Assembly: GCA_009926905.1 (NCBI GenBank)
Contig: RFNX01000357.1
Coordinates: 1 to 21,387 of the forward strand
DNA from: Flavobacteriales bacterium
GTDB taxonomy: Bacteria > Bacteroidota > Bacteroidia > Flavobacteriales_D > Crocinitomicaceae
Direction of reading: 5' to 3'
DNA: 21,387 bases
The translations under genes and the position numbers were made by a program. Shown here piece after piece: positions 1 through 8,484 of this stretch (position 1 is the first letter of the stretch; each line of letters begins with the position of its first letter). The notes under the pieces are model-generated. The model searched no databases. It saw nothing but the letters and a program-made list of their open reading frames with translations, and was not told the origin of the DNA.

Positions 1-239
1 TGCTTTGCATTTTCACCAATTTAGCCAACACGAAAGTCCTTCCGAACGGAGTGAGGAATCTTTTTTTGTTGTCATTTCAATTTATACTGTTGTAAAAAGT
101 TAACTCTCGGAAAGACCTTTGTTTAGATGGTTGTTCGAAAATGCTTAGCATTTTCGACTTGTTTTCACCTCAAACTGTCATTTAGACTGAGAGGAGAAAT
201 CCTTAAATGAAAGTGTTCATCTTTATTAATATGTAACCT
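1..239. repeat. Intergenic region with two diverged copies of a palindrome-plus-tail repeat
   Basis: No convincing gene lies here. A perfect inverted repeat with 11-bp arms around one central base occupies 135-157 (arm TCGAAAATGCT). The start of the window (1-14) looks like the right half of a second copy, differing by one base from 142-155. Each palindrome is followed, exactly 22 bases after its TTTTC, by a related block: GTCCTTCCGAACGGAGTGAG at 36-55 and GTCATTTAGACTGAGAGGAG at 177-196, each then reading (G/A)AATC. Copy 1 (1-60) and copy 2 (142-201) therefore align without gaps at a period of 141 bases, with 33 of 60 identical by hand count. The matches are concentrated at the two ends of the unit. 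It resembles the interspersed intergenic repeats of bacterial genomes, but copy number cannot be seen from one window. Confidence 0.5.
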
Positions 240-872
240 CTAATCCAAATACATCCAAAGCAATGTTGGTTGATTTGTTTTTTTGAGCATCTCGTCCATG
301 ATTTCCATACTTGCATTTGAAATAGAAGGACATCCCCAACCTTCTGGCGTTCCATTCGGATAAACTTCATTATCAGGTATTTGTTCCCACGAATGAAAGA
401 CGATGTACCTTGAAAGTGCATTGCTGTTTGTTGATTCTAATCCGTGCAACACATATTTCACATGAATTCCCCAATCACTCCAAGCTCTTTGGCCAATTTT
501 GTATTTCCCCAACGAAGAACAGTGACTGCCATCGACATTGCTGAATTTTGGTTTTTCACGCGAGTAATCGTAACTCCAAGGATTGTCTCCACAGCCATGA
601 CTAACCATAAAACTAAAGGAAATAGTGTCTTTTTTGAAATCCCAAACGAAAAAACGTTTCAAACCTGAGTGCAAACTCATGTCTGCTAAAATGCAATAAT
701 CCATATTAAATTTCTTGTTTTGGCAATATAAAAGCGCTTCTTTGGCTTTCAATTTCGTTTTCTCATAATCAAAAGTTAGTTTTTTCGTTTCTGAAAGTGT
801 AGCTGGGTCAACTTGGCAAGAAATGATTGAAAAGCTCATTACAGTTAAAAGTATAAACAGAAGTGATTTCAT
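240..872 (-). CDS. Murein L,D-transpeptidase-like catalytic-domain lipoprotein (YkuD_2 type)
   Basis: A 210-residue protein with a hydrophobic N-terminus ending in a lipobox-like I-I-S-C, which makes Cys19 a likely lipidation site and places it in the envelope. The body matches the YkuD_2 family, a branch of the L,D-transpeptidase fold. Visible family elements are SHG at 91-93, a SHCSSLGKY-like segment at 116-124, HGLE at 143-146, RYIVFHSW at 155-162, and the catalytic-type GWGCPS at 178-183 with Cys181 as the probable nucleophile and His160 as the probable partner. The family is related to enzymes that make 3-3 peptidoglycan crosslinks or attach proteins to peptidoglycan. For this branch the reaction is usually undemonstrated, so activity is inferred. 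The gene stands alone: it is separated from sucC by a terminator and has its own weak promoter match. The ATG start is supported by the signal sequence directly after it. Confidence 0.88.
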   Translation of the reverse strand: MKSLLFILLTVMSFSIISCQVDPATLSETKKLTFDYEKTKLKAKEALLYCQNKKFNMDYCILADMSLHSGLKRFFVWDFKKDTISFSFMVSHGCGDNPWSYDYSREKPKFSNVDGSHCSSLGKYKIGQRAWSDWGIHVKYVLHGLESTNSNALSRYIVFHSWEQIPDNEVYPNGTPEGWGCPSISNASMEIMDEMLKKTNQPTLLWMYLD

Positions 873-891
873 TCTCTTTTTTTAAAACTTA

Positions 892-919
892 CAAACGAAC
901 ATTCTTAAAAAAGATACAA
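892..919 (-). promoter_or_regulatory. Possible promoter of the L,D-transpeptidase-like gene
   Basis: On the minus strand TTG (917-919) is followed after 17 bases by TTCGTTTG (892-899), one mismatch from the Bacteroidota -7 consensus TAnnTTTG. The predicted start site lies about 13 bases from the ATG at 872. The region is AT-rich, so this could be chance. Confidence 0.3.
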
Positions 920-1040
920 AAAATTTAGTTTACTTAATTGATTTTCGTTCATTCTTCTCGTCTTTTCAAATTTAAACACTAATGTATTACTGAAAATTGA
1001 TTGTTCTGGATTCAAATGAATACTCAATTACTTCTAAAAC

Positions 1041-1073
1041 AAAAAAAGCCACCGCTCAAAGAACGATGGCTTT
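1041..1073 (-). terminator. Rho-independent terminator after sucC
   Basis: Read on the minus strand, AAAGCCATCG, a 9-base loop, and CGGTGGCTTT form a 10-bp stem with one G-U pair, followed by an uninterrupted T-run (1041-1047, partly within the stem end). It begins about 18 bases after the sucC stop and ends the tamB-biotin carboxylase-sucC transcript before the next minus-strand gene. It is the only clear intrinsic terminator in the window. Confidence 0.85.
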
Positions 1074-1091
1074 CAATTTTATTGAAAAAGA

Positions 1092-2303
1092 TTAAGCTAA
1101 AACTTCTTTCACTAAATCCGCTGCTTCTTGTAAAAGAACTGCAGAGTGAACGTTTAATCCTGATTCGTCAATTAATTTTTTCGCTTCAACAGCGTTTGTT
1201 CCTTGTAAACGAACGATAATCGGAACTGGAATTGAACCCATGTTTTTGTATGCATCTACAACTCCTTGAGCAACACGGTCACAACGAACGATTCCACCAA
1301 AGATATTGATTAAGATTGCTTTCACATTTGGATCTTTTAAGATGATTCCAAAAGCTTTCTCAACGCGCTCAGCATTTGCTGTACCTCCTACGTCTAAGAA
1401 GTTAGCTGGATTTCCACCTGATAATTTGATGATGTCCATAGTCGCCATAGCTAAACCAGCACCATTCACCATACAACCAACGTTTCCGTCTAATTTCACA
1501 AAGTTCAATCCTGCTTCGTCAGCTTCAACTTCCGTTGGATCTTCTTCTGTTTTATCGCGCATTGCAGCAATATCTGGGTGACGGAACAAACCGTTTCCAT
1601 CCATCGTTACTTTCGCATCAACTGCAATGATTTTATCATCAGATGTTTTGAACAAAGGATTGATTTCAAACATAGAAGCGTCAATTCCTTCGTAAGCTTT
1701 GTATAAGCTAGCAACAAATTTTGTCATGCCTTTAAAAGCTTCACCAGACAAACCTAAGTTAAAAGCAATTTTACGCGTTTGGAATCCTTGTAATCCAACA
1801 CGTGGATCAACAAATTCTCTAAAGATTCTTTCTGGCGTGTGTTCTGCTACATGCTCGATGTCCATTCCACCTTCCGTTGAATAAACGATTACGTTTCTTC
1901 CTTTCTCGCGATCTAACAATACAGACATGTAGAATTCTTTTACTTCAGTTGGTCCAGGATAGTAAACGTCTTGTGCGATTAACACTTTGCTTACTAATTT
2001 ACCTTTACCATTTGTTTGAAGTGTAGTCAAGTGACCACCTAAAATTCCTTTTACTTTTTCTTCAACTTGGTCAATTCCTTTTGCAAGAACTACTCCGTGC
2101 GAACCTGTTTCTTCAACTGTTCCTTTTCCACGACCACCCGCATGAATTTGAGCTTTCACAACGTACCAGCTTGTACCTGTTTGCTCTGTTAATTTTTTTG
2201 CTGCTTCAACAGCATCTTCTACTTTGTCCACAACAATTCCTTCTTGAATTGCAACTCCGTAGCTTTTTAAAATAGATTTTCCTTGATATTCGTGTAAATT
2301 CAT
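1092..2303 (-). CDS. sucC: Succinyl-CoA synthetase (ADP-forming) beta subunit
   Basis: A 403-residue protein matching the beta subunit of succinate-CoA ligase, which interconverts succinyl-CoA and succinate with nucleotide phosphorylation in the TCA cycle. The N-terminal ATP-grasp domain opens with the family signature MNLHEYQGK and carries HAGGRGKG at 54-61, GGMDIE at 145-150 and EINPL at 213-217. The C-terminal ligase domain has GAGLAMATMD at 281-290, FLDVGG at 302-307 and NIFGGIVRCD at 333-342. The length is slightly above the 388 residues of the E. coli protein. The alpha subunit gene sucD, which supplies the phosphohistidine, is not in this window. The gene follows the biotin carboxylase after 69 bases, probably in the same transcript, and ends at a strong terminator. 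A possible internal promoter lies just upstream. Confidence 0.97.
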   Translation of the reverse strand: MNLHEYQGKSILKSYGVAIQEGIVVDKVEDAVEAAKKLTEQTGTSWYVVKAQIHAGGRGKGTVEETGSHGVVLAKGIDQVEEKVKGILGGHLTTLQTNGKGKLVSKVLIAQDVYYPGPTEVKEFYMSVLLDREKGRNVIVYSTEGGMDIEHVAEHTPERIFREFVDPRVGLQGFQTRKIAFNLGLSGEAFKGMTKFVASLYKAYEGIDASMFEINPLFKTSDDKIIAVDAKVTMDGNGLFRHPDIAAMRDKTEEDPTEVEADEAGLNFVKLDGNVGCMVNGAGLAMATMDIIKLSGGNPANFLDVGGTANAERVEKAFGIILKDPNVKAILINIFGGIVRCDRVAQGVVDAYKNMGSIPVPIIVRLQGTNAVEAKKLIDESGLNVHSAVLLQEAADLVKEVLA

Positions 2304-2321
2304 AGTTGAAAATTTGTGCCG

Positions 2322-2329
2322 TAAATGTA
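2322..2329 (-). promoter_or_regulatory. Possible internal promoter -7 element for sucC
   Basis: The minus strand reads TACATTTA followed by CGGCAC, one mismatch from TAnnTTTG. It lies 18 bases before the sucC ATG, in the 69-base gap after the biotin carboxylase gene. No clear TTG is found at the -33 spacing. It could let sucC be made independently of tamB. Confidence 0.3.
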
Positions 2330-2372
2330 AAAGTTTTTCGCCGATTAGAAGGGTATAAATTGGGATTTTATT

Positions 2373-3857
2373 TTACTCCATTCTATTTTTCCAAGAAGAA
2401 GTTATTTCTTTCGATGCAAATTCAGATTCTTTCAGTGTTTTAATGTCTTTCCAAATATCGTCAACTACATGTAAAAGCGCATCTTCTTCATCTAACATCG
2501 CATCGTACATCACAGTTGGGTCTTGGAAATAATGCTTCACAAAATTTGTATCGAAATCACCACTTCTAAATGCTGGATGTTTCAAAACATATTTCCCGAA
2601 ATCTAAGGTTGTTTTTACACCTGAAATTTGATAATTATCGATGGCTTCAATTGCTCTGTCCATTGCTTGTTCGCGGTTTTCGCCCCAAACAACCAATTTC
2701 GCAATCATTGGGTCGTAATAAATTGGAATGGACATTCCTTCCAAAAATGCATCATCTACGCGAATATTAGTACCTGCAGGGATTCTATAACGATTTAATG
2801 TTCCTATATCTGGTGTAAATCCGTTCAATGTATCTTCTGCATAAACGCGAATTTCAACAGCATGTCCATTGATTTTCAATTCATCTTGCAATTTTGGTAA
2901 TCGTTCGCCACGAGCCACTAAAATTTGCCATTCCACCAAATCTAAACCTGTGATTTCTTCCGTTACTGGATGTTCAACCTGCAAACGTGTATTCATTTCC
3001 AAGAAATAGAAATTCAATTTTGCATCTAACAAAAACTCAACAGTTCCTGCGCCTTCGTAATTACAAGCTTTACAAACTGCTACAGCCGCTTCACCCATTT
3101 GCTTGCGTAATTCAGGAGTCAAAACTGCACTTGGAGCTTCTTCCACTACTTTTTGGTGACGACGTTGAATGGAACATTCACGCTCAAATAAATACACTAC
3201 ATTTCCGTGTTGATCTGCAAAAACTTGAATTTCAATATGGCGTGGTTTGTCTACAAATTTCTCTATAAAAACTGCATCGTCGCCAAAAGAAGAACGTGCT
3301 TCATTTTGCGCCATCGTCATTTGCTCTTCGAATTCTTCCGAATTTTCAACCAAGCGCATTCCTTTTCCACCACCACCAGCAGAAGCTTTAATCAGAATTG
3401 GATAACCAACTTCTTCTGCAATTACTTTAGCTTTTTCAACATCGGAAATTGCCTCATCCACACCAGGAACTAAAGGAACATTGAATTTTTTAACCGCTTG
3501 TTTGGCGCTTAATTTGTCTCCCATTACTTCCATCGATTCTGGAGAAGGACCAATTAATTTCATTCCTGCAGCTTTCACTTTTTTTGCAAAGCCCGCATTT
3601 TCTGACAAAAATCCATAACCTGGGTGAATACCCTCTACACCTAAATCTTTACAATATTGCAGAATCAAGTCTTGTTGCAAATAACTTTCTGCAGAAGGAC
3701 TTTTCCCAACATAAACTGCTTCATCTGCCTCCAAAACATGCGGTGCATTTTTATCAGCATCGGAATAAATCGCTACACTGCGAATGTTCATTTTCTTCAA
3801 AGTTCGGATAACACGACGAGCGATTTCTCCTCTATTTGCAATCAATACTTTTTTCAT
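2373..3857 (-). CDS. accC: Biotin carboxylase subunit of an acyl-CoA carboxylase (PccA/AccC type)
   Basis: A 494-residue ATP-grasp enzyme that carboxylates biotin on a separate carrier protein. It opens with KKVLIANRGEIA, the biotin carboxylase N-terminal signature. It has HPGYGFLSEN at 78-87, the glycine-rich ATP loop GGGGKGM at 161-167, RECSIQRR at 226-233 followed by QKVVEEAPS, and EMNTRLQVEHPVTE at 287-300. The wording around RHIEIQV and RECSIQRR is closer to propionyl-CoA carboxylase alpha chains than to E. coli AccC. The chain ends in a roughly 50-residue acidic tail with no biotin-carrier domain, so the carrier and carboxyltransferase must be encoded elsewhere. It begins 3 bases after the tamB stop, so the two are cotranscribed. 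The next gene is sucC, which would suit a propionyl-CoA to succinyl-CoA route, but the substrate (acetyl- or propionyl-CoA) cannot be decided from this chain alone. Confidence 0.93.
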   Translation of the reverse strand: MKKVLIANRGEIARRVIRTLKKMNIRSVAIYSDADKNAPHVLEADEAVYVGKSPSAESYLQQDLILQYCKDLGVEGIHPGYGFLSENAGFAKKVKAAGMKLIGPSPESMEVMGDKLSAKQAVKKFNVPLVPGVDEAISDVEKAKVIAEEVGYPILIKASAGGGGKGMRLVENSEEFEEQMTMAQNEARSSFGDDAVFIEKFVDKPRHIEIQVFADQHGNVVYLFERECSIQRRHQKVVEEAPSAVLTPELRKQMGEAAVAVCKACNYEGAGTVEFLLDAKLNFYFLEMNTRLQVEHPVTEEITGLDLVEWQILVARGERLPKLQDELKINGHAVEIRVYAEDTLNGFTPDIGTLNRYRIPAGTNIRVDDAFLEGMSIPIYYDPMIAKLVVWGENREQAMDRAIEAIDNYQISGVKTTLDFGKYVLKHPAFRSGDFDTNFVKHYFQDPTVMYDAMLDEEDALLHVVDDIWKDIKTLKESEFASKEITSSWKNRME

Positions 3858-3860
3858 AAG

Positions 3861-6800
3861 CTATTCTTTTTCTTCTGTTTTAATAGGTTGAGTAGGCGTT
3901 GCTTCCAAAGGCGGAACTTTAGTTTGACGTTTTTTATGGTACCTTTTATCTTTTCGTCGGAACAAATCTAAGGTATATTGCCACAATTCAAAGTCTTTGG
4001 CGGAATTGAAATCTTCCCGATACGACAAACCTGCACCTTGTGTAAACGGACCTAAATTTTCTTTTACGGAGTTCGTATTTGATTTATTGAATGCATTCAC
4101 ACGGAACGTTCCTTTTTCATTAACAAGATACTCCACATTAACGTCACCGATTAATGAACTTGTTCCTTTACTACTTGATTCTCCACTAGTTGATGCGCTT
4201 GCCGTTTTATTTTCTACTCCAAAACTTCCAGAAACAATCAAACGATCATTTAAAAATCCAGTTTTCAATCCAACTCCGAGCGATTTTTCACCAAGCGTTT
4301 CATCTGCACCATAATCAACATTCAGCTTGTACTTATCTGACAAAGAACCCAATGCAGTATTGATTTGCGATTCCAATAAGTCCAAAGCAGCTGAACCACC
4401 TGCCGTCACGGAACCTTTAAGCGGTTGAAATTTTCGAACGAGTAATAATGAGAAAAATTGACGATTCAATTCATCGGGGTCATTTGTAACACGAGCAATT
4501 AATGTTTTACCCGTTTCTGGTGCTCTTGGTGCTTTGATGTCAAATGAAATCGTAGGTTTCAAAAGTGTTTCTGTTAGGTTCAAATAACACATTACATCTT
4601 GACTTGCCAAGGTTTTATCCATCTGTTCTGGACTTAATTCTAAAATCGAAACCTTTTTAATTGGAACGCTCGTTTTTATGTCAATACCAGCATTCAAAGC
4701 ATCACCAGTCCAAGAAATCTTACTTCCACTTTCTATATTAAATGGCTGCTTGATTGGACCTAAAGCAAAATTATAAACACTACCTTCTCCAATTACATAA
4801 TCTCCATTAAGTGTCACATTGTTATATTGATCCAATCGCATTTCAATTATTCCCGAACCCGAAGCTAAAATTTCATCGTTGATTTGCTCATTGAAAATAA
4901 TTTTCATTTGGGCATCTGGATTCACTCTAAATTTCAAATCCAAATTGATTCCTGAAAAGTCGATTTTATCTTCAAATTGTTTATTCAAATTTCCTTTTTG
5001 AACGAACTGCACAAAGTCTTCGCTCTCATCAATATCAGAAACACCATACATCGGGAAATTAATCAATGTTCCTTTTTTCGTTTCAACATCAACAGTTACA
5101 TCTAAATTACTTGCTGAGCCGGAAATATTCGCCGTTCCTCGACCATAAGCTTTCCCGAAATAAACATCACCATCTTTGTACTTCGTTTTCAATAACATAA
5201 ACTTCTCCAAAGGAACAGCTTGCCCATTTGGCAATATTTTTTTAGAGAAATCGTCTTCGAAGTTGAATTGTAAATCTAAGTTCCAATCAGTGAAATTATC
5301 ATGTAAAACTGAACCAACCAACGAAGCCGTGTTTCCATCTTCATCCTTAACAGGAAGGTTGTTCAACTCAAAAATATCTTCCTTAATGACAACGTGTCCG
5401 TTCATTCTGTATTTTACTCCTAATAATTCCACTTGAGCTGAAGCTTCCTCCAAGTTTAAATCCCCAGTTAATTTCGGGCTTTCGACTTTCCCTTTCACAG
5501 AAATGCTTCCATTTAATTTCCCTTGAATGTCTTTTACCACTTCAGGATCCATGAACGCATTTGCAAATTGAATGTCTGTTTTATTAAAGTTTAAATCAAA
5601 GTTTAAATCATTAGTTTTCAACGCATAAATCCCATTGAAGTCAAATGTTTGCTGATTTTTGTAATTCAAACTACCATCTTTTATTGAAAGACTTTCATTT
5701 TTAGCGTTCCAATCTGCACTAAATCCAATCTTTCCAACTTCTTGATCGTTTAAAGTAAAGTTTTCAACTAAAGAACTTCCTCCAAATCTTAAGTTAGTGT
5801 ATGGGTTTGATAATTCTCCCCAACTTGAAAATATACCTTTCATATTAATATCCAGTCCTAAAATTTGACTAAGTTCACCCAAGTCGAACTTTTGAATGTC
5901 AATTCTTAATTTATCGTTATTGTTATTAGAAAGGCAACCGTTTACTTTTATAAATTGTTTGTTTCGAATTAATTTAAAATTAGAAACCAATAAATCTTCT
6001 GAATTTAGGGCAATTTCTGATTTATTGGCAATTTCCCAACGCAATCCGTTCAGCGAGAAAAAAGAAGGTTGAATCGAAAAATTCAATTGGTTGTCCTCTA
6101 AAATCAATGTTTCCCAGAGGATAGAAGAATAATTTTCTGTTTCAGGATTCCACGATAATTTTGAATTTAAAATTCCATTTTTTCCTTCTGTTTCAAAGCG
6201 AATTTTATCAAAACTCAAGGAATCATCATAGGTTAATTTGGAAACTTTATAATCTCCCAGAATCCCAGCTTTCGTAATACTTTGAACAATATTGATGTCG
6301 TCCATCACAATATCTTGGTACTTCACAAAACCCGATTTTAAATCTGCAGTTAAAACTTGATCGACAGAATTGTATTTTCCTTTTAAAATTGTTCCTTGTT
6401 CTATTTTCAAATCTGGAACGAAAATCGTAAGGAACTCATCCAAAACTCCTGTTGTAATTTGAAAGGAGAAATCACTTAATTTCCTTTGTTTGTTTAAGTC
6501 TTTTTTTGCAACATTCAATGACGGCAAAACCAATGCTAAATCCTCCAAAAAGTCATCTAAAACAGTATTGTAATCAATTTTTCCTTCCAAGTTAACAGCA
6601 ATAATCGAACTGTTGATTGAAAATTTATCGTAATCTTTTTGGCGTTGCATCGCAATGTTTACAACAGGAATGTTCAGCTCGTCACCACCTTCTTCGTATT
6701 GTAAGAAATTCGCCTGAATCGTACCTGAAATGTTTTCAAACGTTTCTCCGCTTAAATTCCCAGTTATTGAAGTCGAGATTTTTGAAGTTTCGTCTTCTGA

Positions 6801-8441
6801 AAAATTCAATTTTCCAAGGTTGGCAAAATCGAGATTCAAGTCAAAATTGTATTTTTGTTTCTCGCCAATTGAAATATTTCCACTGTATTCTAAATCGACG
6901 TTCGGGTCTTTAATTTGTAAATCGGCAAATAAATTATCGTTTACCAACTCCCCTTTTTGAAGCGAAACGTTCGCGTAAGCATAATCATTGAAATCAAATC
7001 GGCGCAAATTCGCATACATATTATGCAACGCGATAGCACCTTTTTCATTAACATCGCCATTCAGTTTCAAATCTCCTGAAACGAGTCCCAATTCTGTATT
7101 GTCTAAAAAACTACCTAAATTAAAATCGACCACTTTAACAGCCATTGAATCTTTGCTTATTGGCGCGAAAGCGATTTGATTGTTTTTATTGTCTATTTGA
7201 ATCGATTGTAACAAGCGTACTTCACCAATATTCGTTTTGAGAGAAGCAACCTTGACTTTCATTTTTTCAATCGAACCTTGGAATGATAAATTTGTAATGT
7301 CTAAACTTCCCAAATTTGAAACGGGAGCTTCAAATTTCAAATTAGCTGTTCCTTTTGGCAAATGAAAGCGTTCCAAATCTTCTAATGAAACATGTCCTTT
7401 CCATAAATACGCCGAAAAAGGTGCCGCATTTCCATCTCTAAAATCTGGTAAAGCAATGTTTCCTTTTAGGAAAGTTTTGTTTCCAACTCTTAAATCCAAA
7501 TTATTAATATTCAATTTCTTTAGCGGATTTTTTATTTCACCACTCAAACGAATGCGATCTGTCATTCCTTCCAATGATGTTGCGAAATAAGAAACATCTT
7601 TAAGTGATAATACACTTGGATTGATAGCAACATCAAATTCAATACTGTCTTCAAAAGCTGAAAAAGCGTCAAAACTCGAAAAAAGCAAATTTAAACGCGG
7701 AAAATACAGATTACTTTCAGGAGTTTTTAAACTGAATTTTGACAATTTTATTCCTTGTTTTGGACTAATTAAAATGCCCGCTTTAAACTGTTTGGATTCA
7801 AAACCGCATTGTTCTTTGAATGTCAGATTATTCAGCTGAAAGGCAATATCGTCGTTTTCAATATTAAAGTCTTTAGCATCTAAATGAAATCTTTTTAAAT
7901 CTAAATGACTGTAATCCAAACCATAAGCAACTGGCTCGTTTCTAAAATCGTCGTACTTCAAATTGAAATCGTTCATTTTAACTGAAAGAAACTTCAAAAT
8001 CAAGGGCTTACCTTTCGAAGTTGGTTCGTCACTTGCAAAATAATCAATGAAATATTGAAAGTTAAATTCGCCATCTTTTTTAGATCGATAGACCCAAGCG
8101 CTTCCTTTGTCTAAAATTGCTTTTGAAATTACAAATGAATTTTTCGCGATGTCTAATTTGTCAATTGTAACCAAAATCTCATTGGTTTCTAACAACTTTT
8201 TTCCAGATTGGTCGATGACTTTAACACCATTTAAAGAAAGTTTATCGAGAAAAACGATTTCAATTCTTTCAATTGTTATTTCCGACTTTAATTCCTTTGA
8301 TAAATAGGCTGTTGCTTTTTGTGCTAAGTAGGTTTGGAAGGCGGTAGAACGAATCAAAAAAGCAAATACAATCACGAAGATTAAAAGCCACTCAAAGCCA
8401 ATTCCAAGTGTTCTTCCTACTATTTTGAGTATTTTTGTCAT
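3861..8441 (-). CDS. tamB: Translocation/assembly module TamB-like AsmA-superfamily protein
   Basis: A very large protein of 1526 residues from the chosen ATG. One N-terminal membrane anchor (about residues 11-30) is followed by a long, beta-rich, low-complexity periplasmic region. The C-terminal DUF490-type domain covers roughly the last 400 residues and includes the CYLNLTETLLKPTISFDI region and a following DELNRQFFSLLLVRKF stretch. TamB proteins span the periplasm as hydrophobic-groove bridges. In E. coli they act with TamA and share roles in phospholipid transport to the outer membrane; I infer a similar role here. I prefer the ATG at 8441 over a TTG at 8480, because the TTG coincides with a promoter -33 element and the residues added there are not a better signal. 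The gene is divergent from tsaD and heads a unit with the biotin carboxylase gene 3 bases downstream. Confidence 0.92.
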   Translation of the reverse strand: MTKILKIVGRTLGIGFEWLLIFVIVFAFLIRSTAFQTYLAQKATAYLSKELKSEITIERIEIVFLDKLSLNGVKVIDQSGKKLLETNEILVTIDKLDIAKNSFVISKAILDKGSAWVYRSKKDGEFNFQYFIDYFASDEPTSKGKPLILKFLSVKMNDFNLKYDDFRNEPVAYGLDYSHLDLKRFHLDAKDFNIENDDIAFQLNNLTFKEQCGFESKQFKAGILISPKQGIKLSKFSLKTPESNLYFPRLNLLFSSFDAFSAFEDSIEFDVAINPSVLSLKDVSYFATSLEGMTDRIRLSGEIKNPLKKLNINNLDLRVGNKTFLKGNIALPDFRDGNAAPFSAYLWKGHVSLEDLERFHLPKGTANLKFEAPVSNLGSLDITNLSFQGSIEKMKVKVASLKTNIGEVRLLQSIQIDNKNNQIAFAPISKDSMAVKVVDFNLGSFLDNTELGLVSGDLKLNGDVNEKGAIALHNMYANLRRFDFNDYAYANVSLQKGELVNDNLFADLQIKDPNVDLEYSGNISIGEKQKYNFDLNLDFANLGKLNFSEDETSKISTSITGNLSGETFENISGTIQANFLQYEEGGDELNIPVVNIAMQRQKDYDKFSINSSIIAVNLEGKIDYNTVLDDFLEDLALVLPSLNVAKKDLNKQRKLSDFSFQITTGVLDEFLTIFVPDLKIEQGTILKGKYNSVDQVLTADLKSGFVKYQDIVMDDINIVQSITKAGILGDYKVSKLTYDDSLSFDKIRFETEGKNGILNSKLSWNPETENYSSILWETLILEDNQLNFSIQPSFFSLNGLRWEIANKSEIALNSEDLLVSNFKLIRNKQFIKVNGCLSNNNNDKLRIDIQKFDLGELSQILGLDINMKGIFSSWGELSNPYTNLRFGGSSLVENFTLNDQEVGKIGFSADWNAKNESLSIKDGSLNYKNQQTFDFNGIYALKTNDLNFDLNFNKTDIQFANAFMDPEVVKDIQGKLNGSISVKGKVESPKLTGDLNLEEASAQVELLGVKYRMNGHVVIKEDIFELNNLPVKDEDGNTASLVGSVLHDNFTDWNLDLQFNFEDDFSKKILPNGQAVPLEKFMLLKTKYKDGDVYFGKAYGRGTANISGSASNLDVTVDVETKKGTLINFPMYGVSDIDESEDFVQFVQKGNLNKQFEDKIDFSGINLDLKFRVNPDAQMKIIFNEQINDEILASGSGIIEMRLDQYNNVTLNGDYVIGEGSVYNFALGPIKQPFNIESGSKISWTGDALNAGIDIKTSVPIKKVSILELSPEQMDKTLASQDVMCYLNLTETLLKPTISFDIKAPRAPETGKTLIARVTNDPDELNRQFFSLLLVRKFQPLKGSVTAGGSAALDLLESQINTALGSLSDKYKLNVDYGADETLGEKSLGVGLKTGFLNDRLIVSGSFGVENKTASASTSGESSSKGTSSLIGDVNVEYLVNEKGTFRVNAFNKSNTNSVKENLGPFTQGAGLSYREDFNSAKDFELWQYTLDLFRRKDKRYHKKRQTKVPPLEATPTQPIKTEEKE
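8430..8437 (+). promoter_or_regulatory. Possible tsaD promoter -7 element
   Basis: TATTTTTG fits TAnnTTTG exactly and lies 31 bases before the tsaD TTG start, inside the first codons of tamB. No TTG is present at the expected -33 distance, so the match is incomplete. Confidence 0.3.
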
Positions 8442-8452
8442 TCTTTCAATTA

Positions 8453-8484
8453 CAAATTTAAAAATCTTTTGGCTGTACAAACAA
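8453..8484 (-). promoter_or_regulatory. tamB promoter overlapping the tsaD start
   Basis: The minus strand carries TAAATTTG at 8453-8460, an exact Bacteroidota -7 element. TTG occurs 17 bases upstream (8478-8480) and again 21 bases upstream (8482-8484). Transcription would start near 8447, giving a leader of only a few bases before the ATG at 8441. This supports that ATG. The promoter covers the tsaD start codon (8469) and its first codons. Confidence 0.6.

Noticed and set aside
8442..8480. TTG start for tamB at 8480, overlapping tsaD by 12 bases
   Set aside because: The TTG is better explained as the -33 element of a promoter whose start site would lie downstream of it. The ATG at 8441 precedes a normal membrane anchor.
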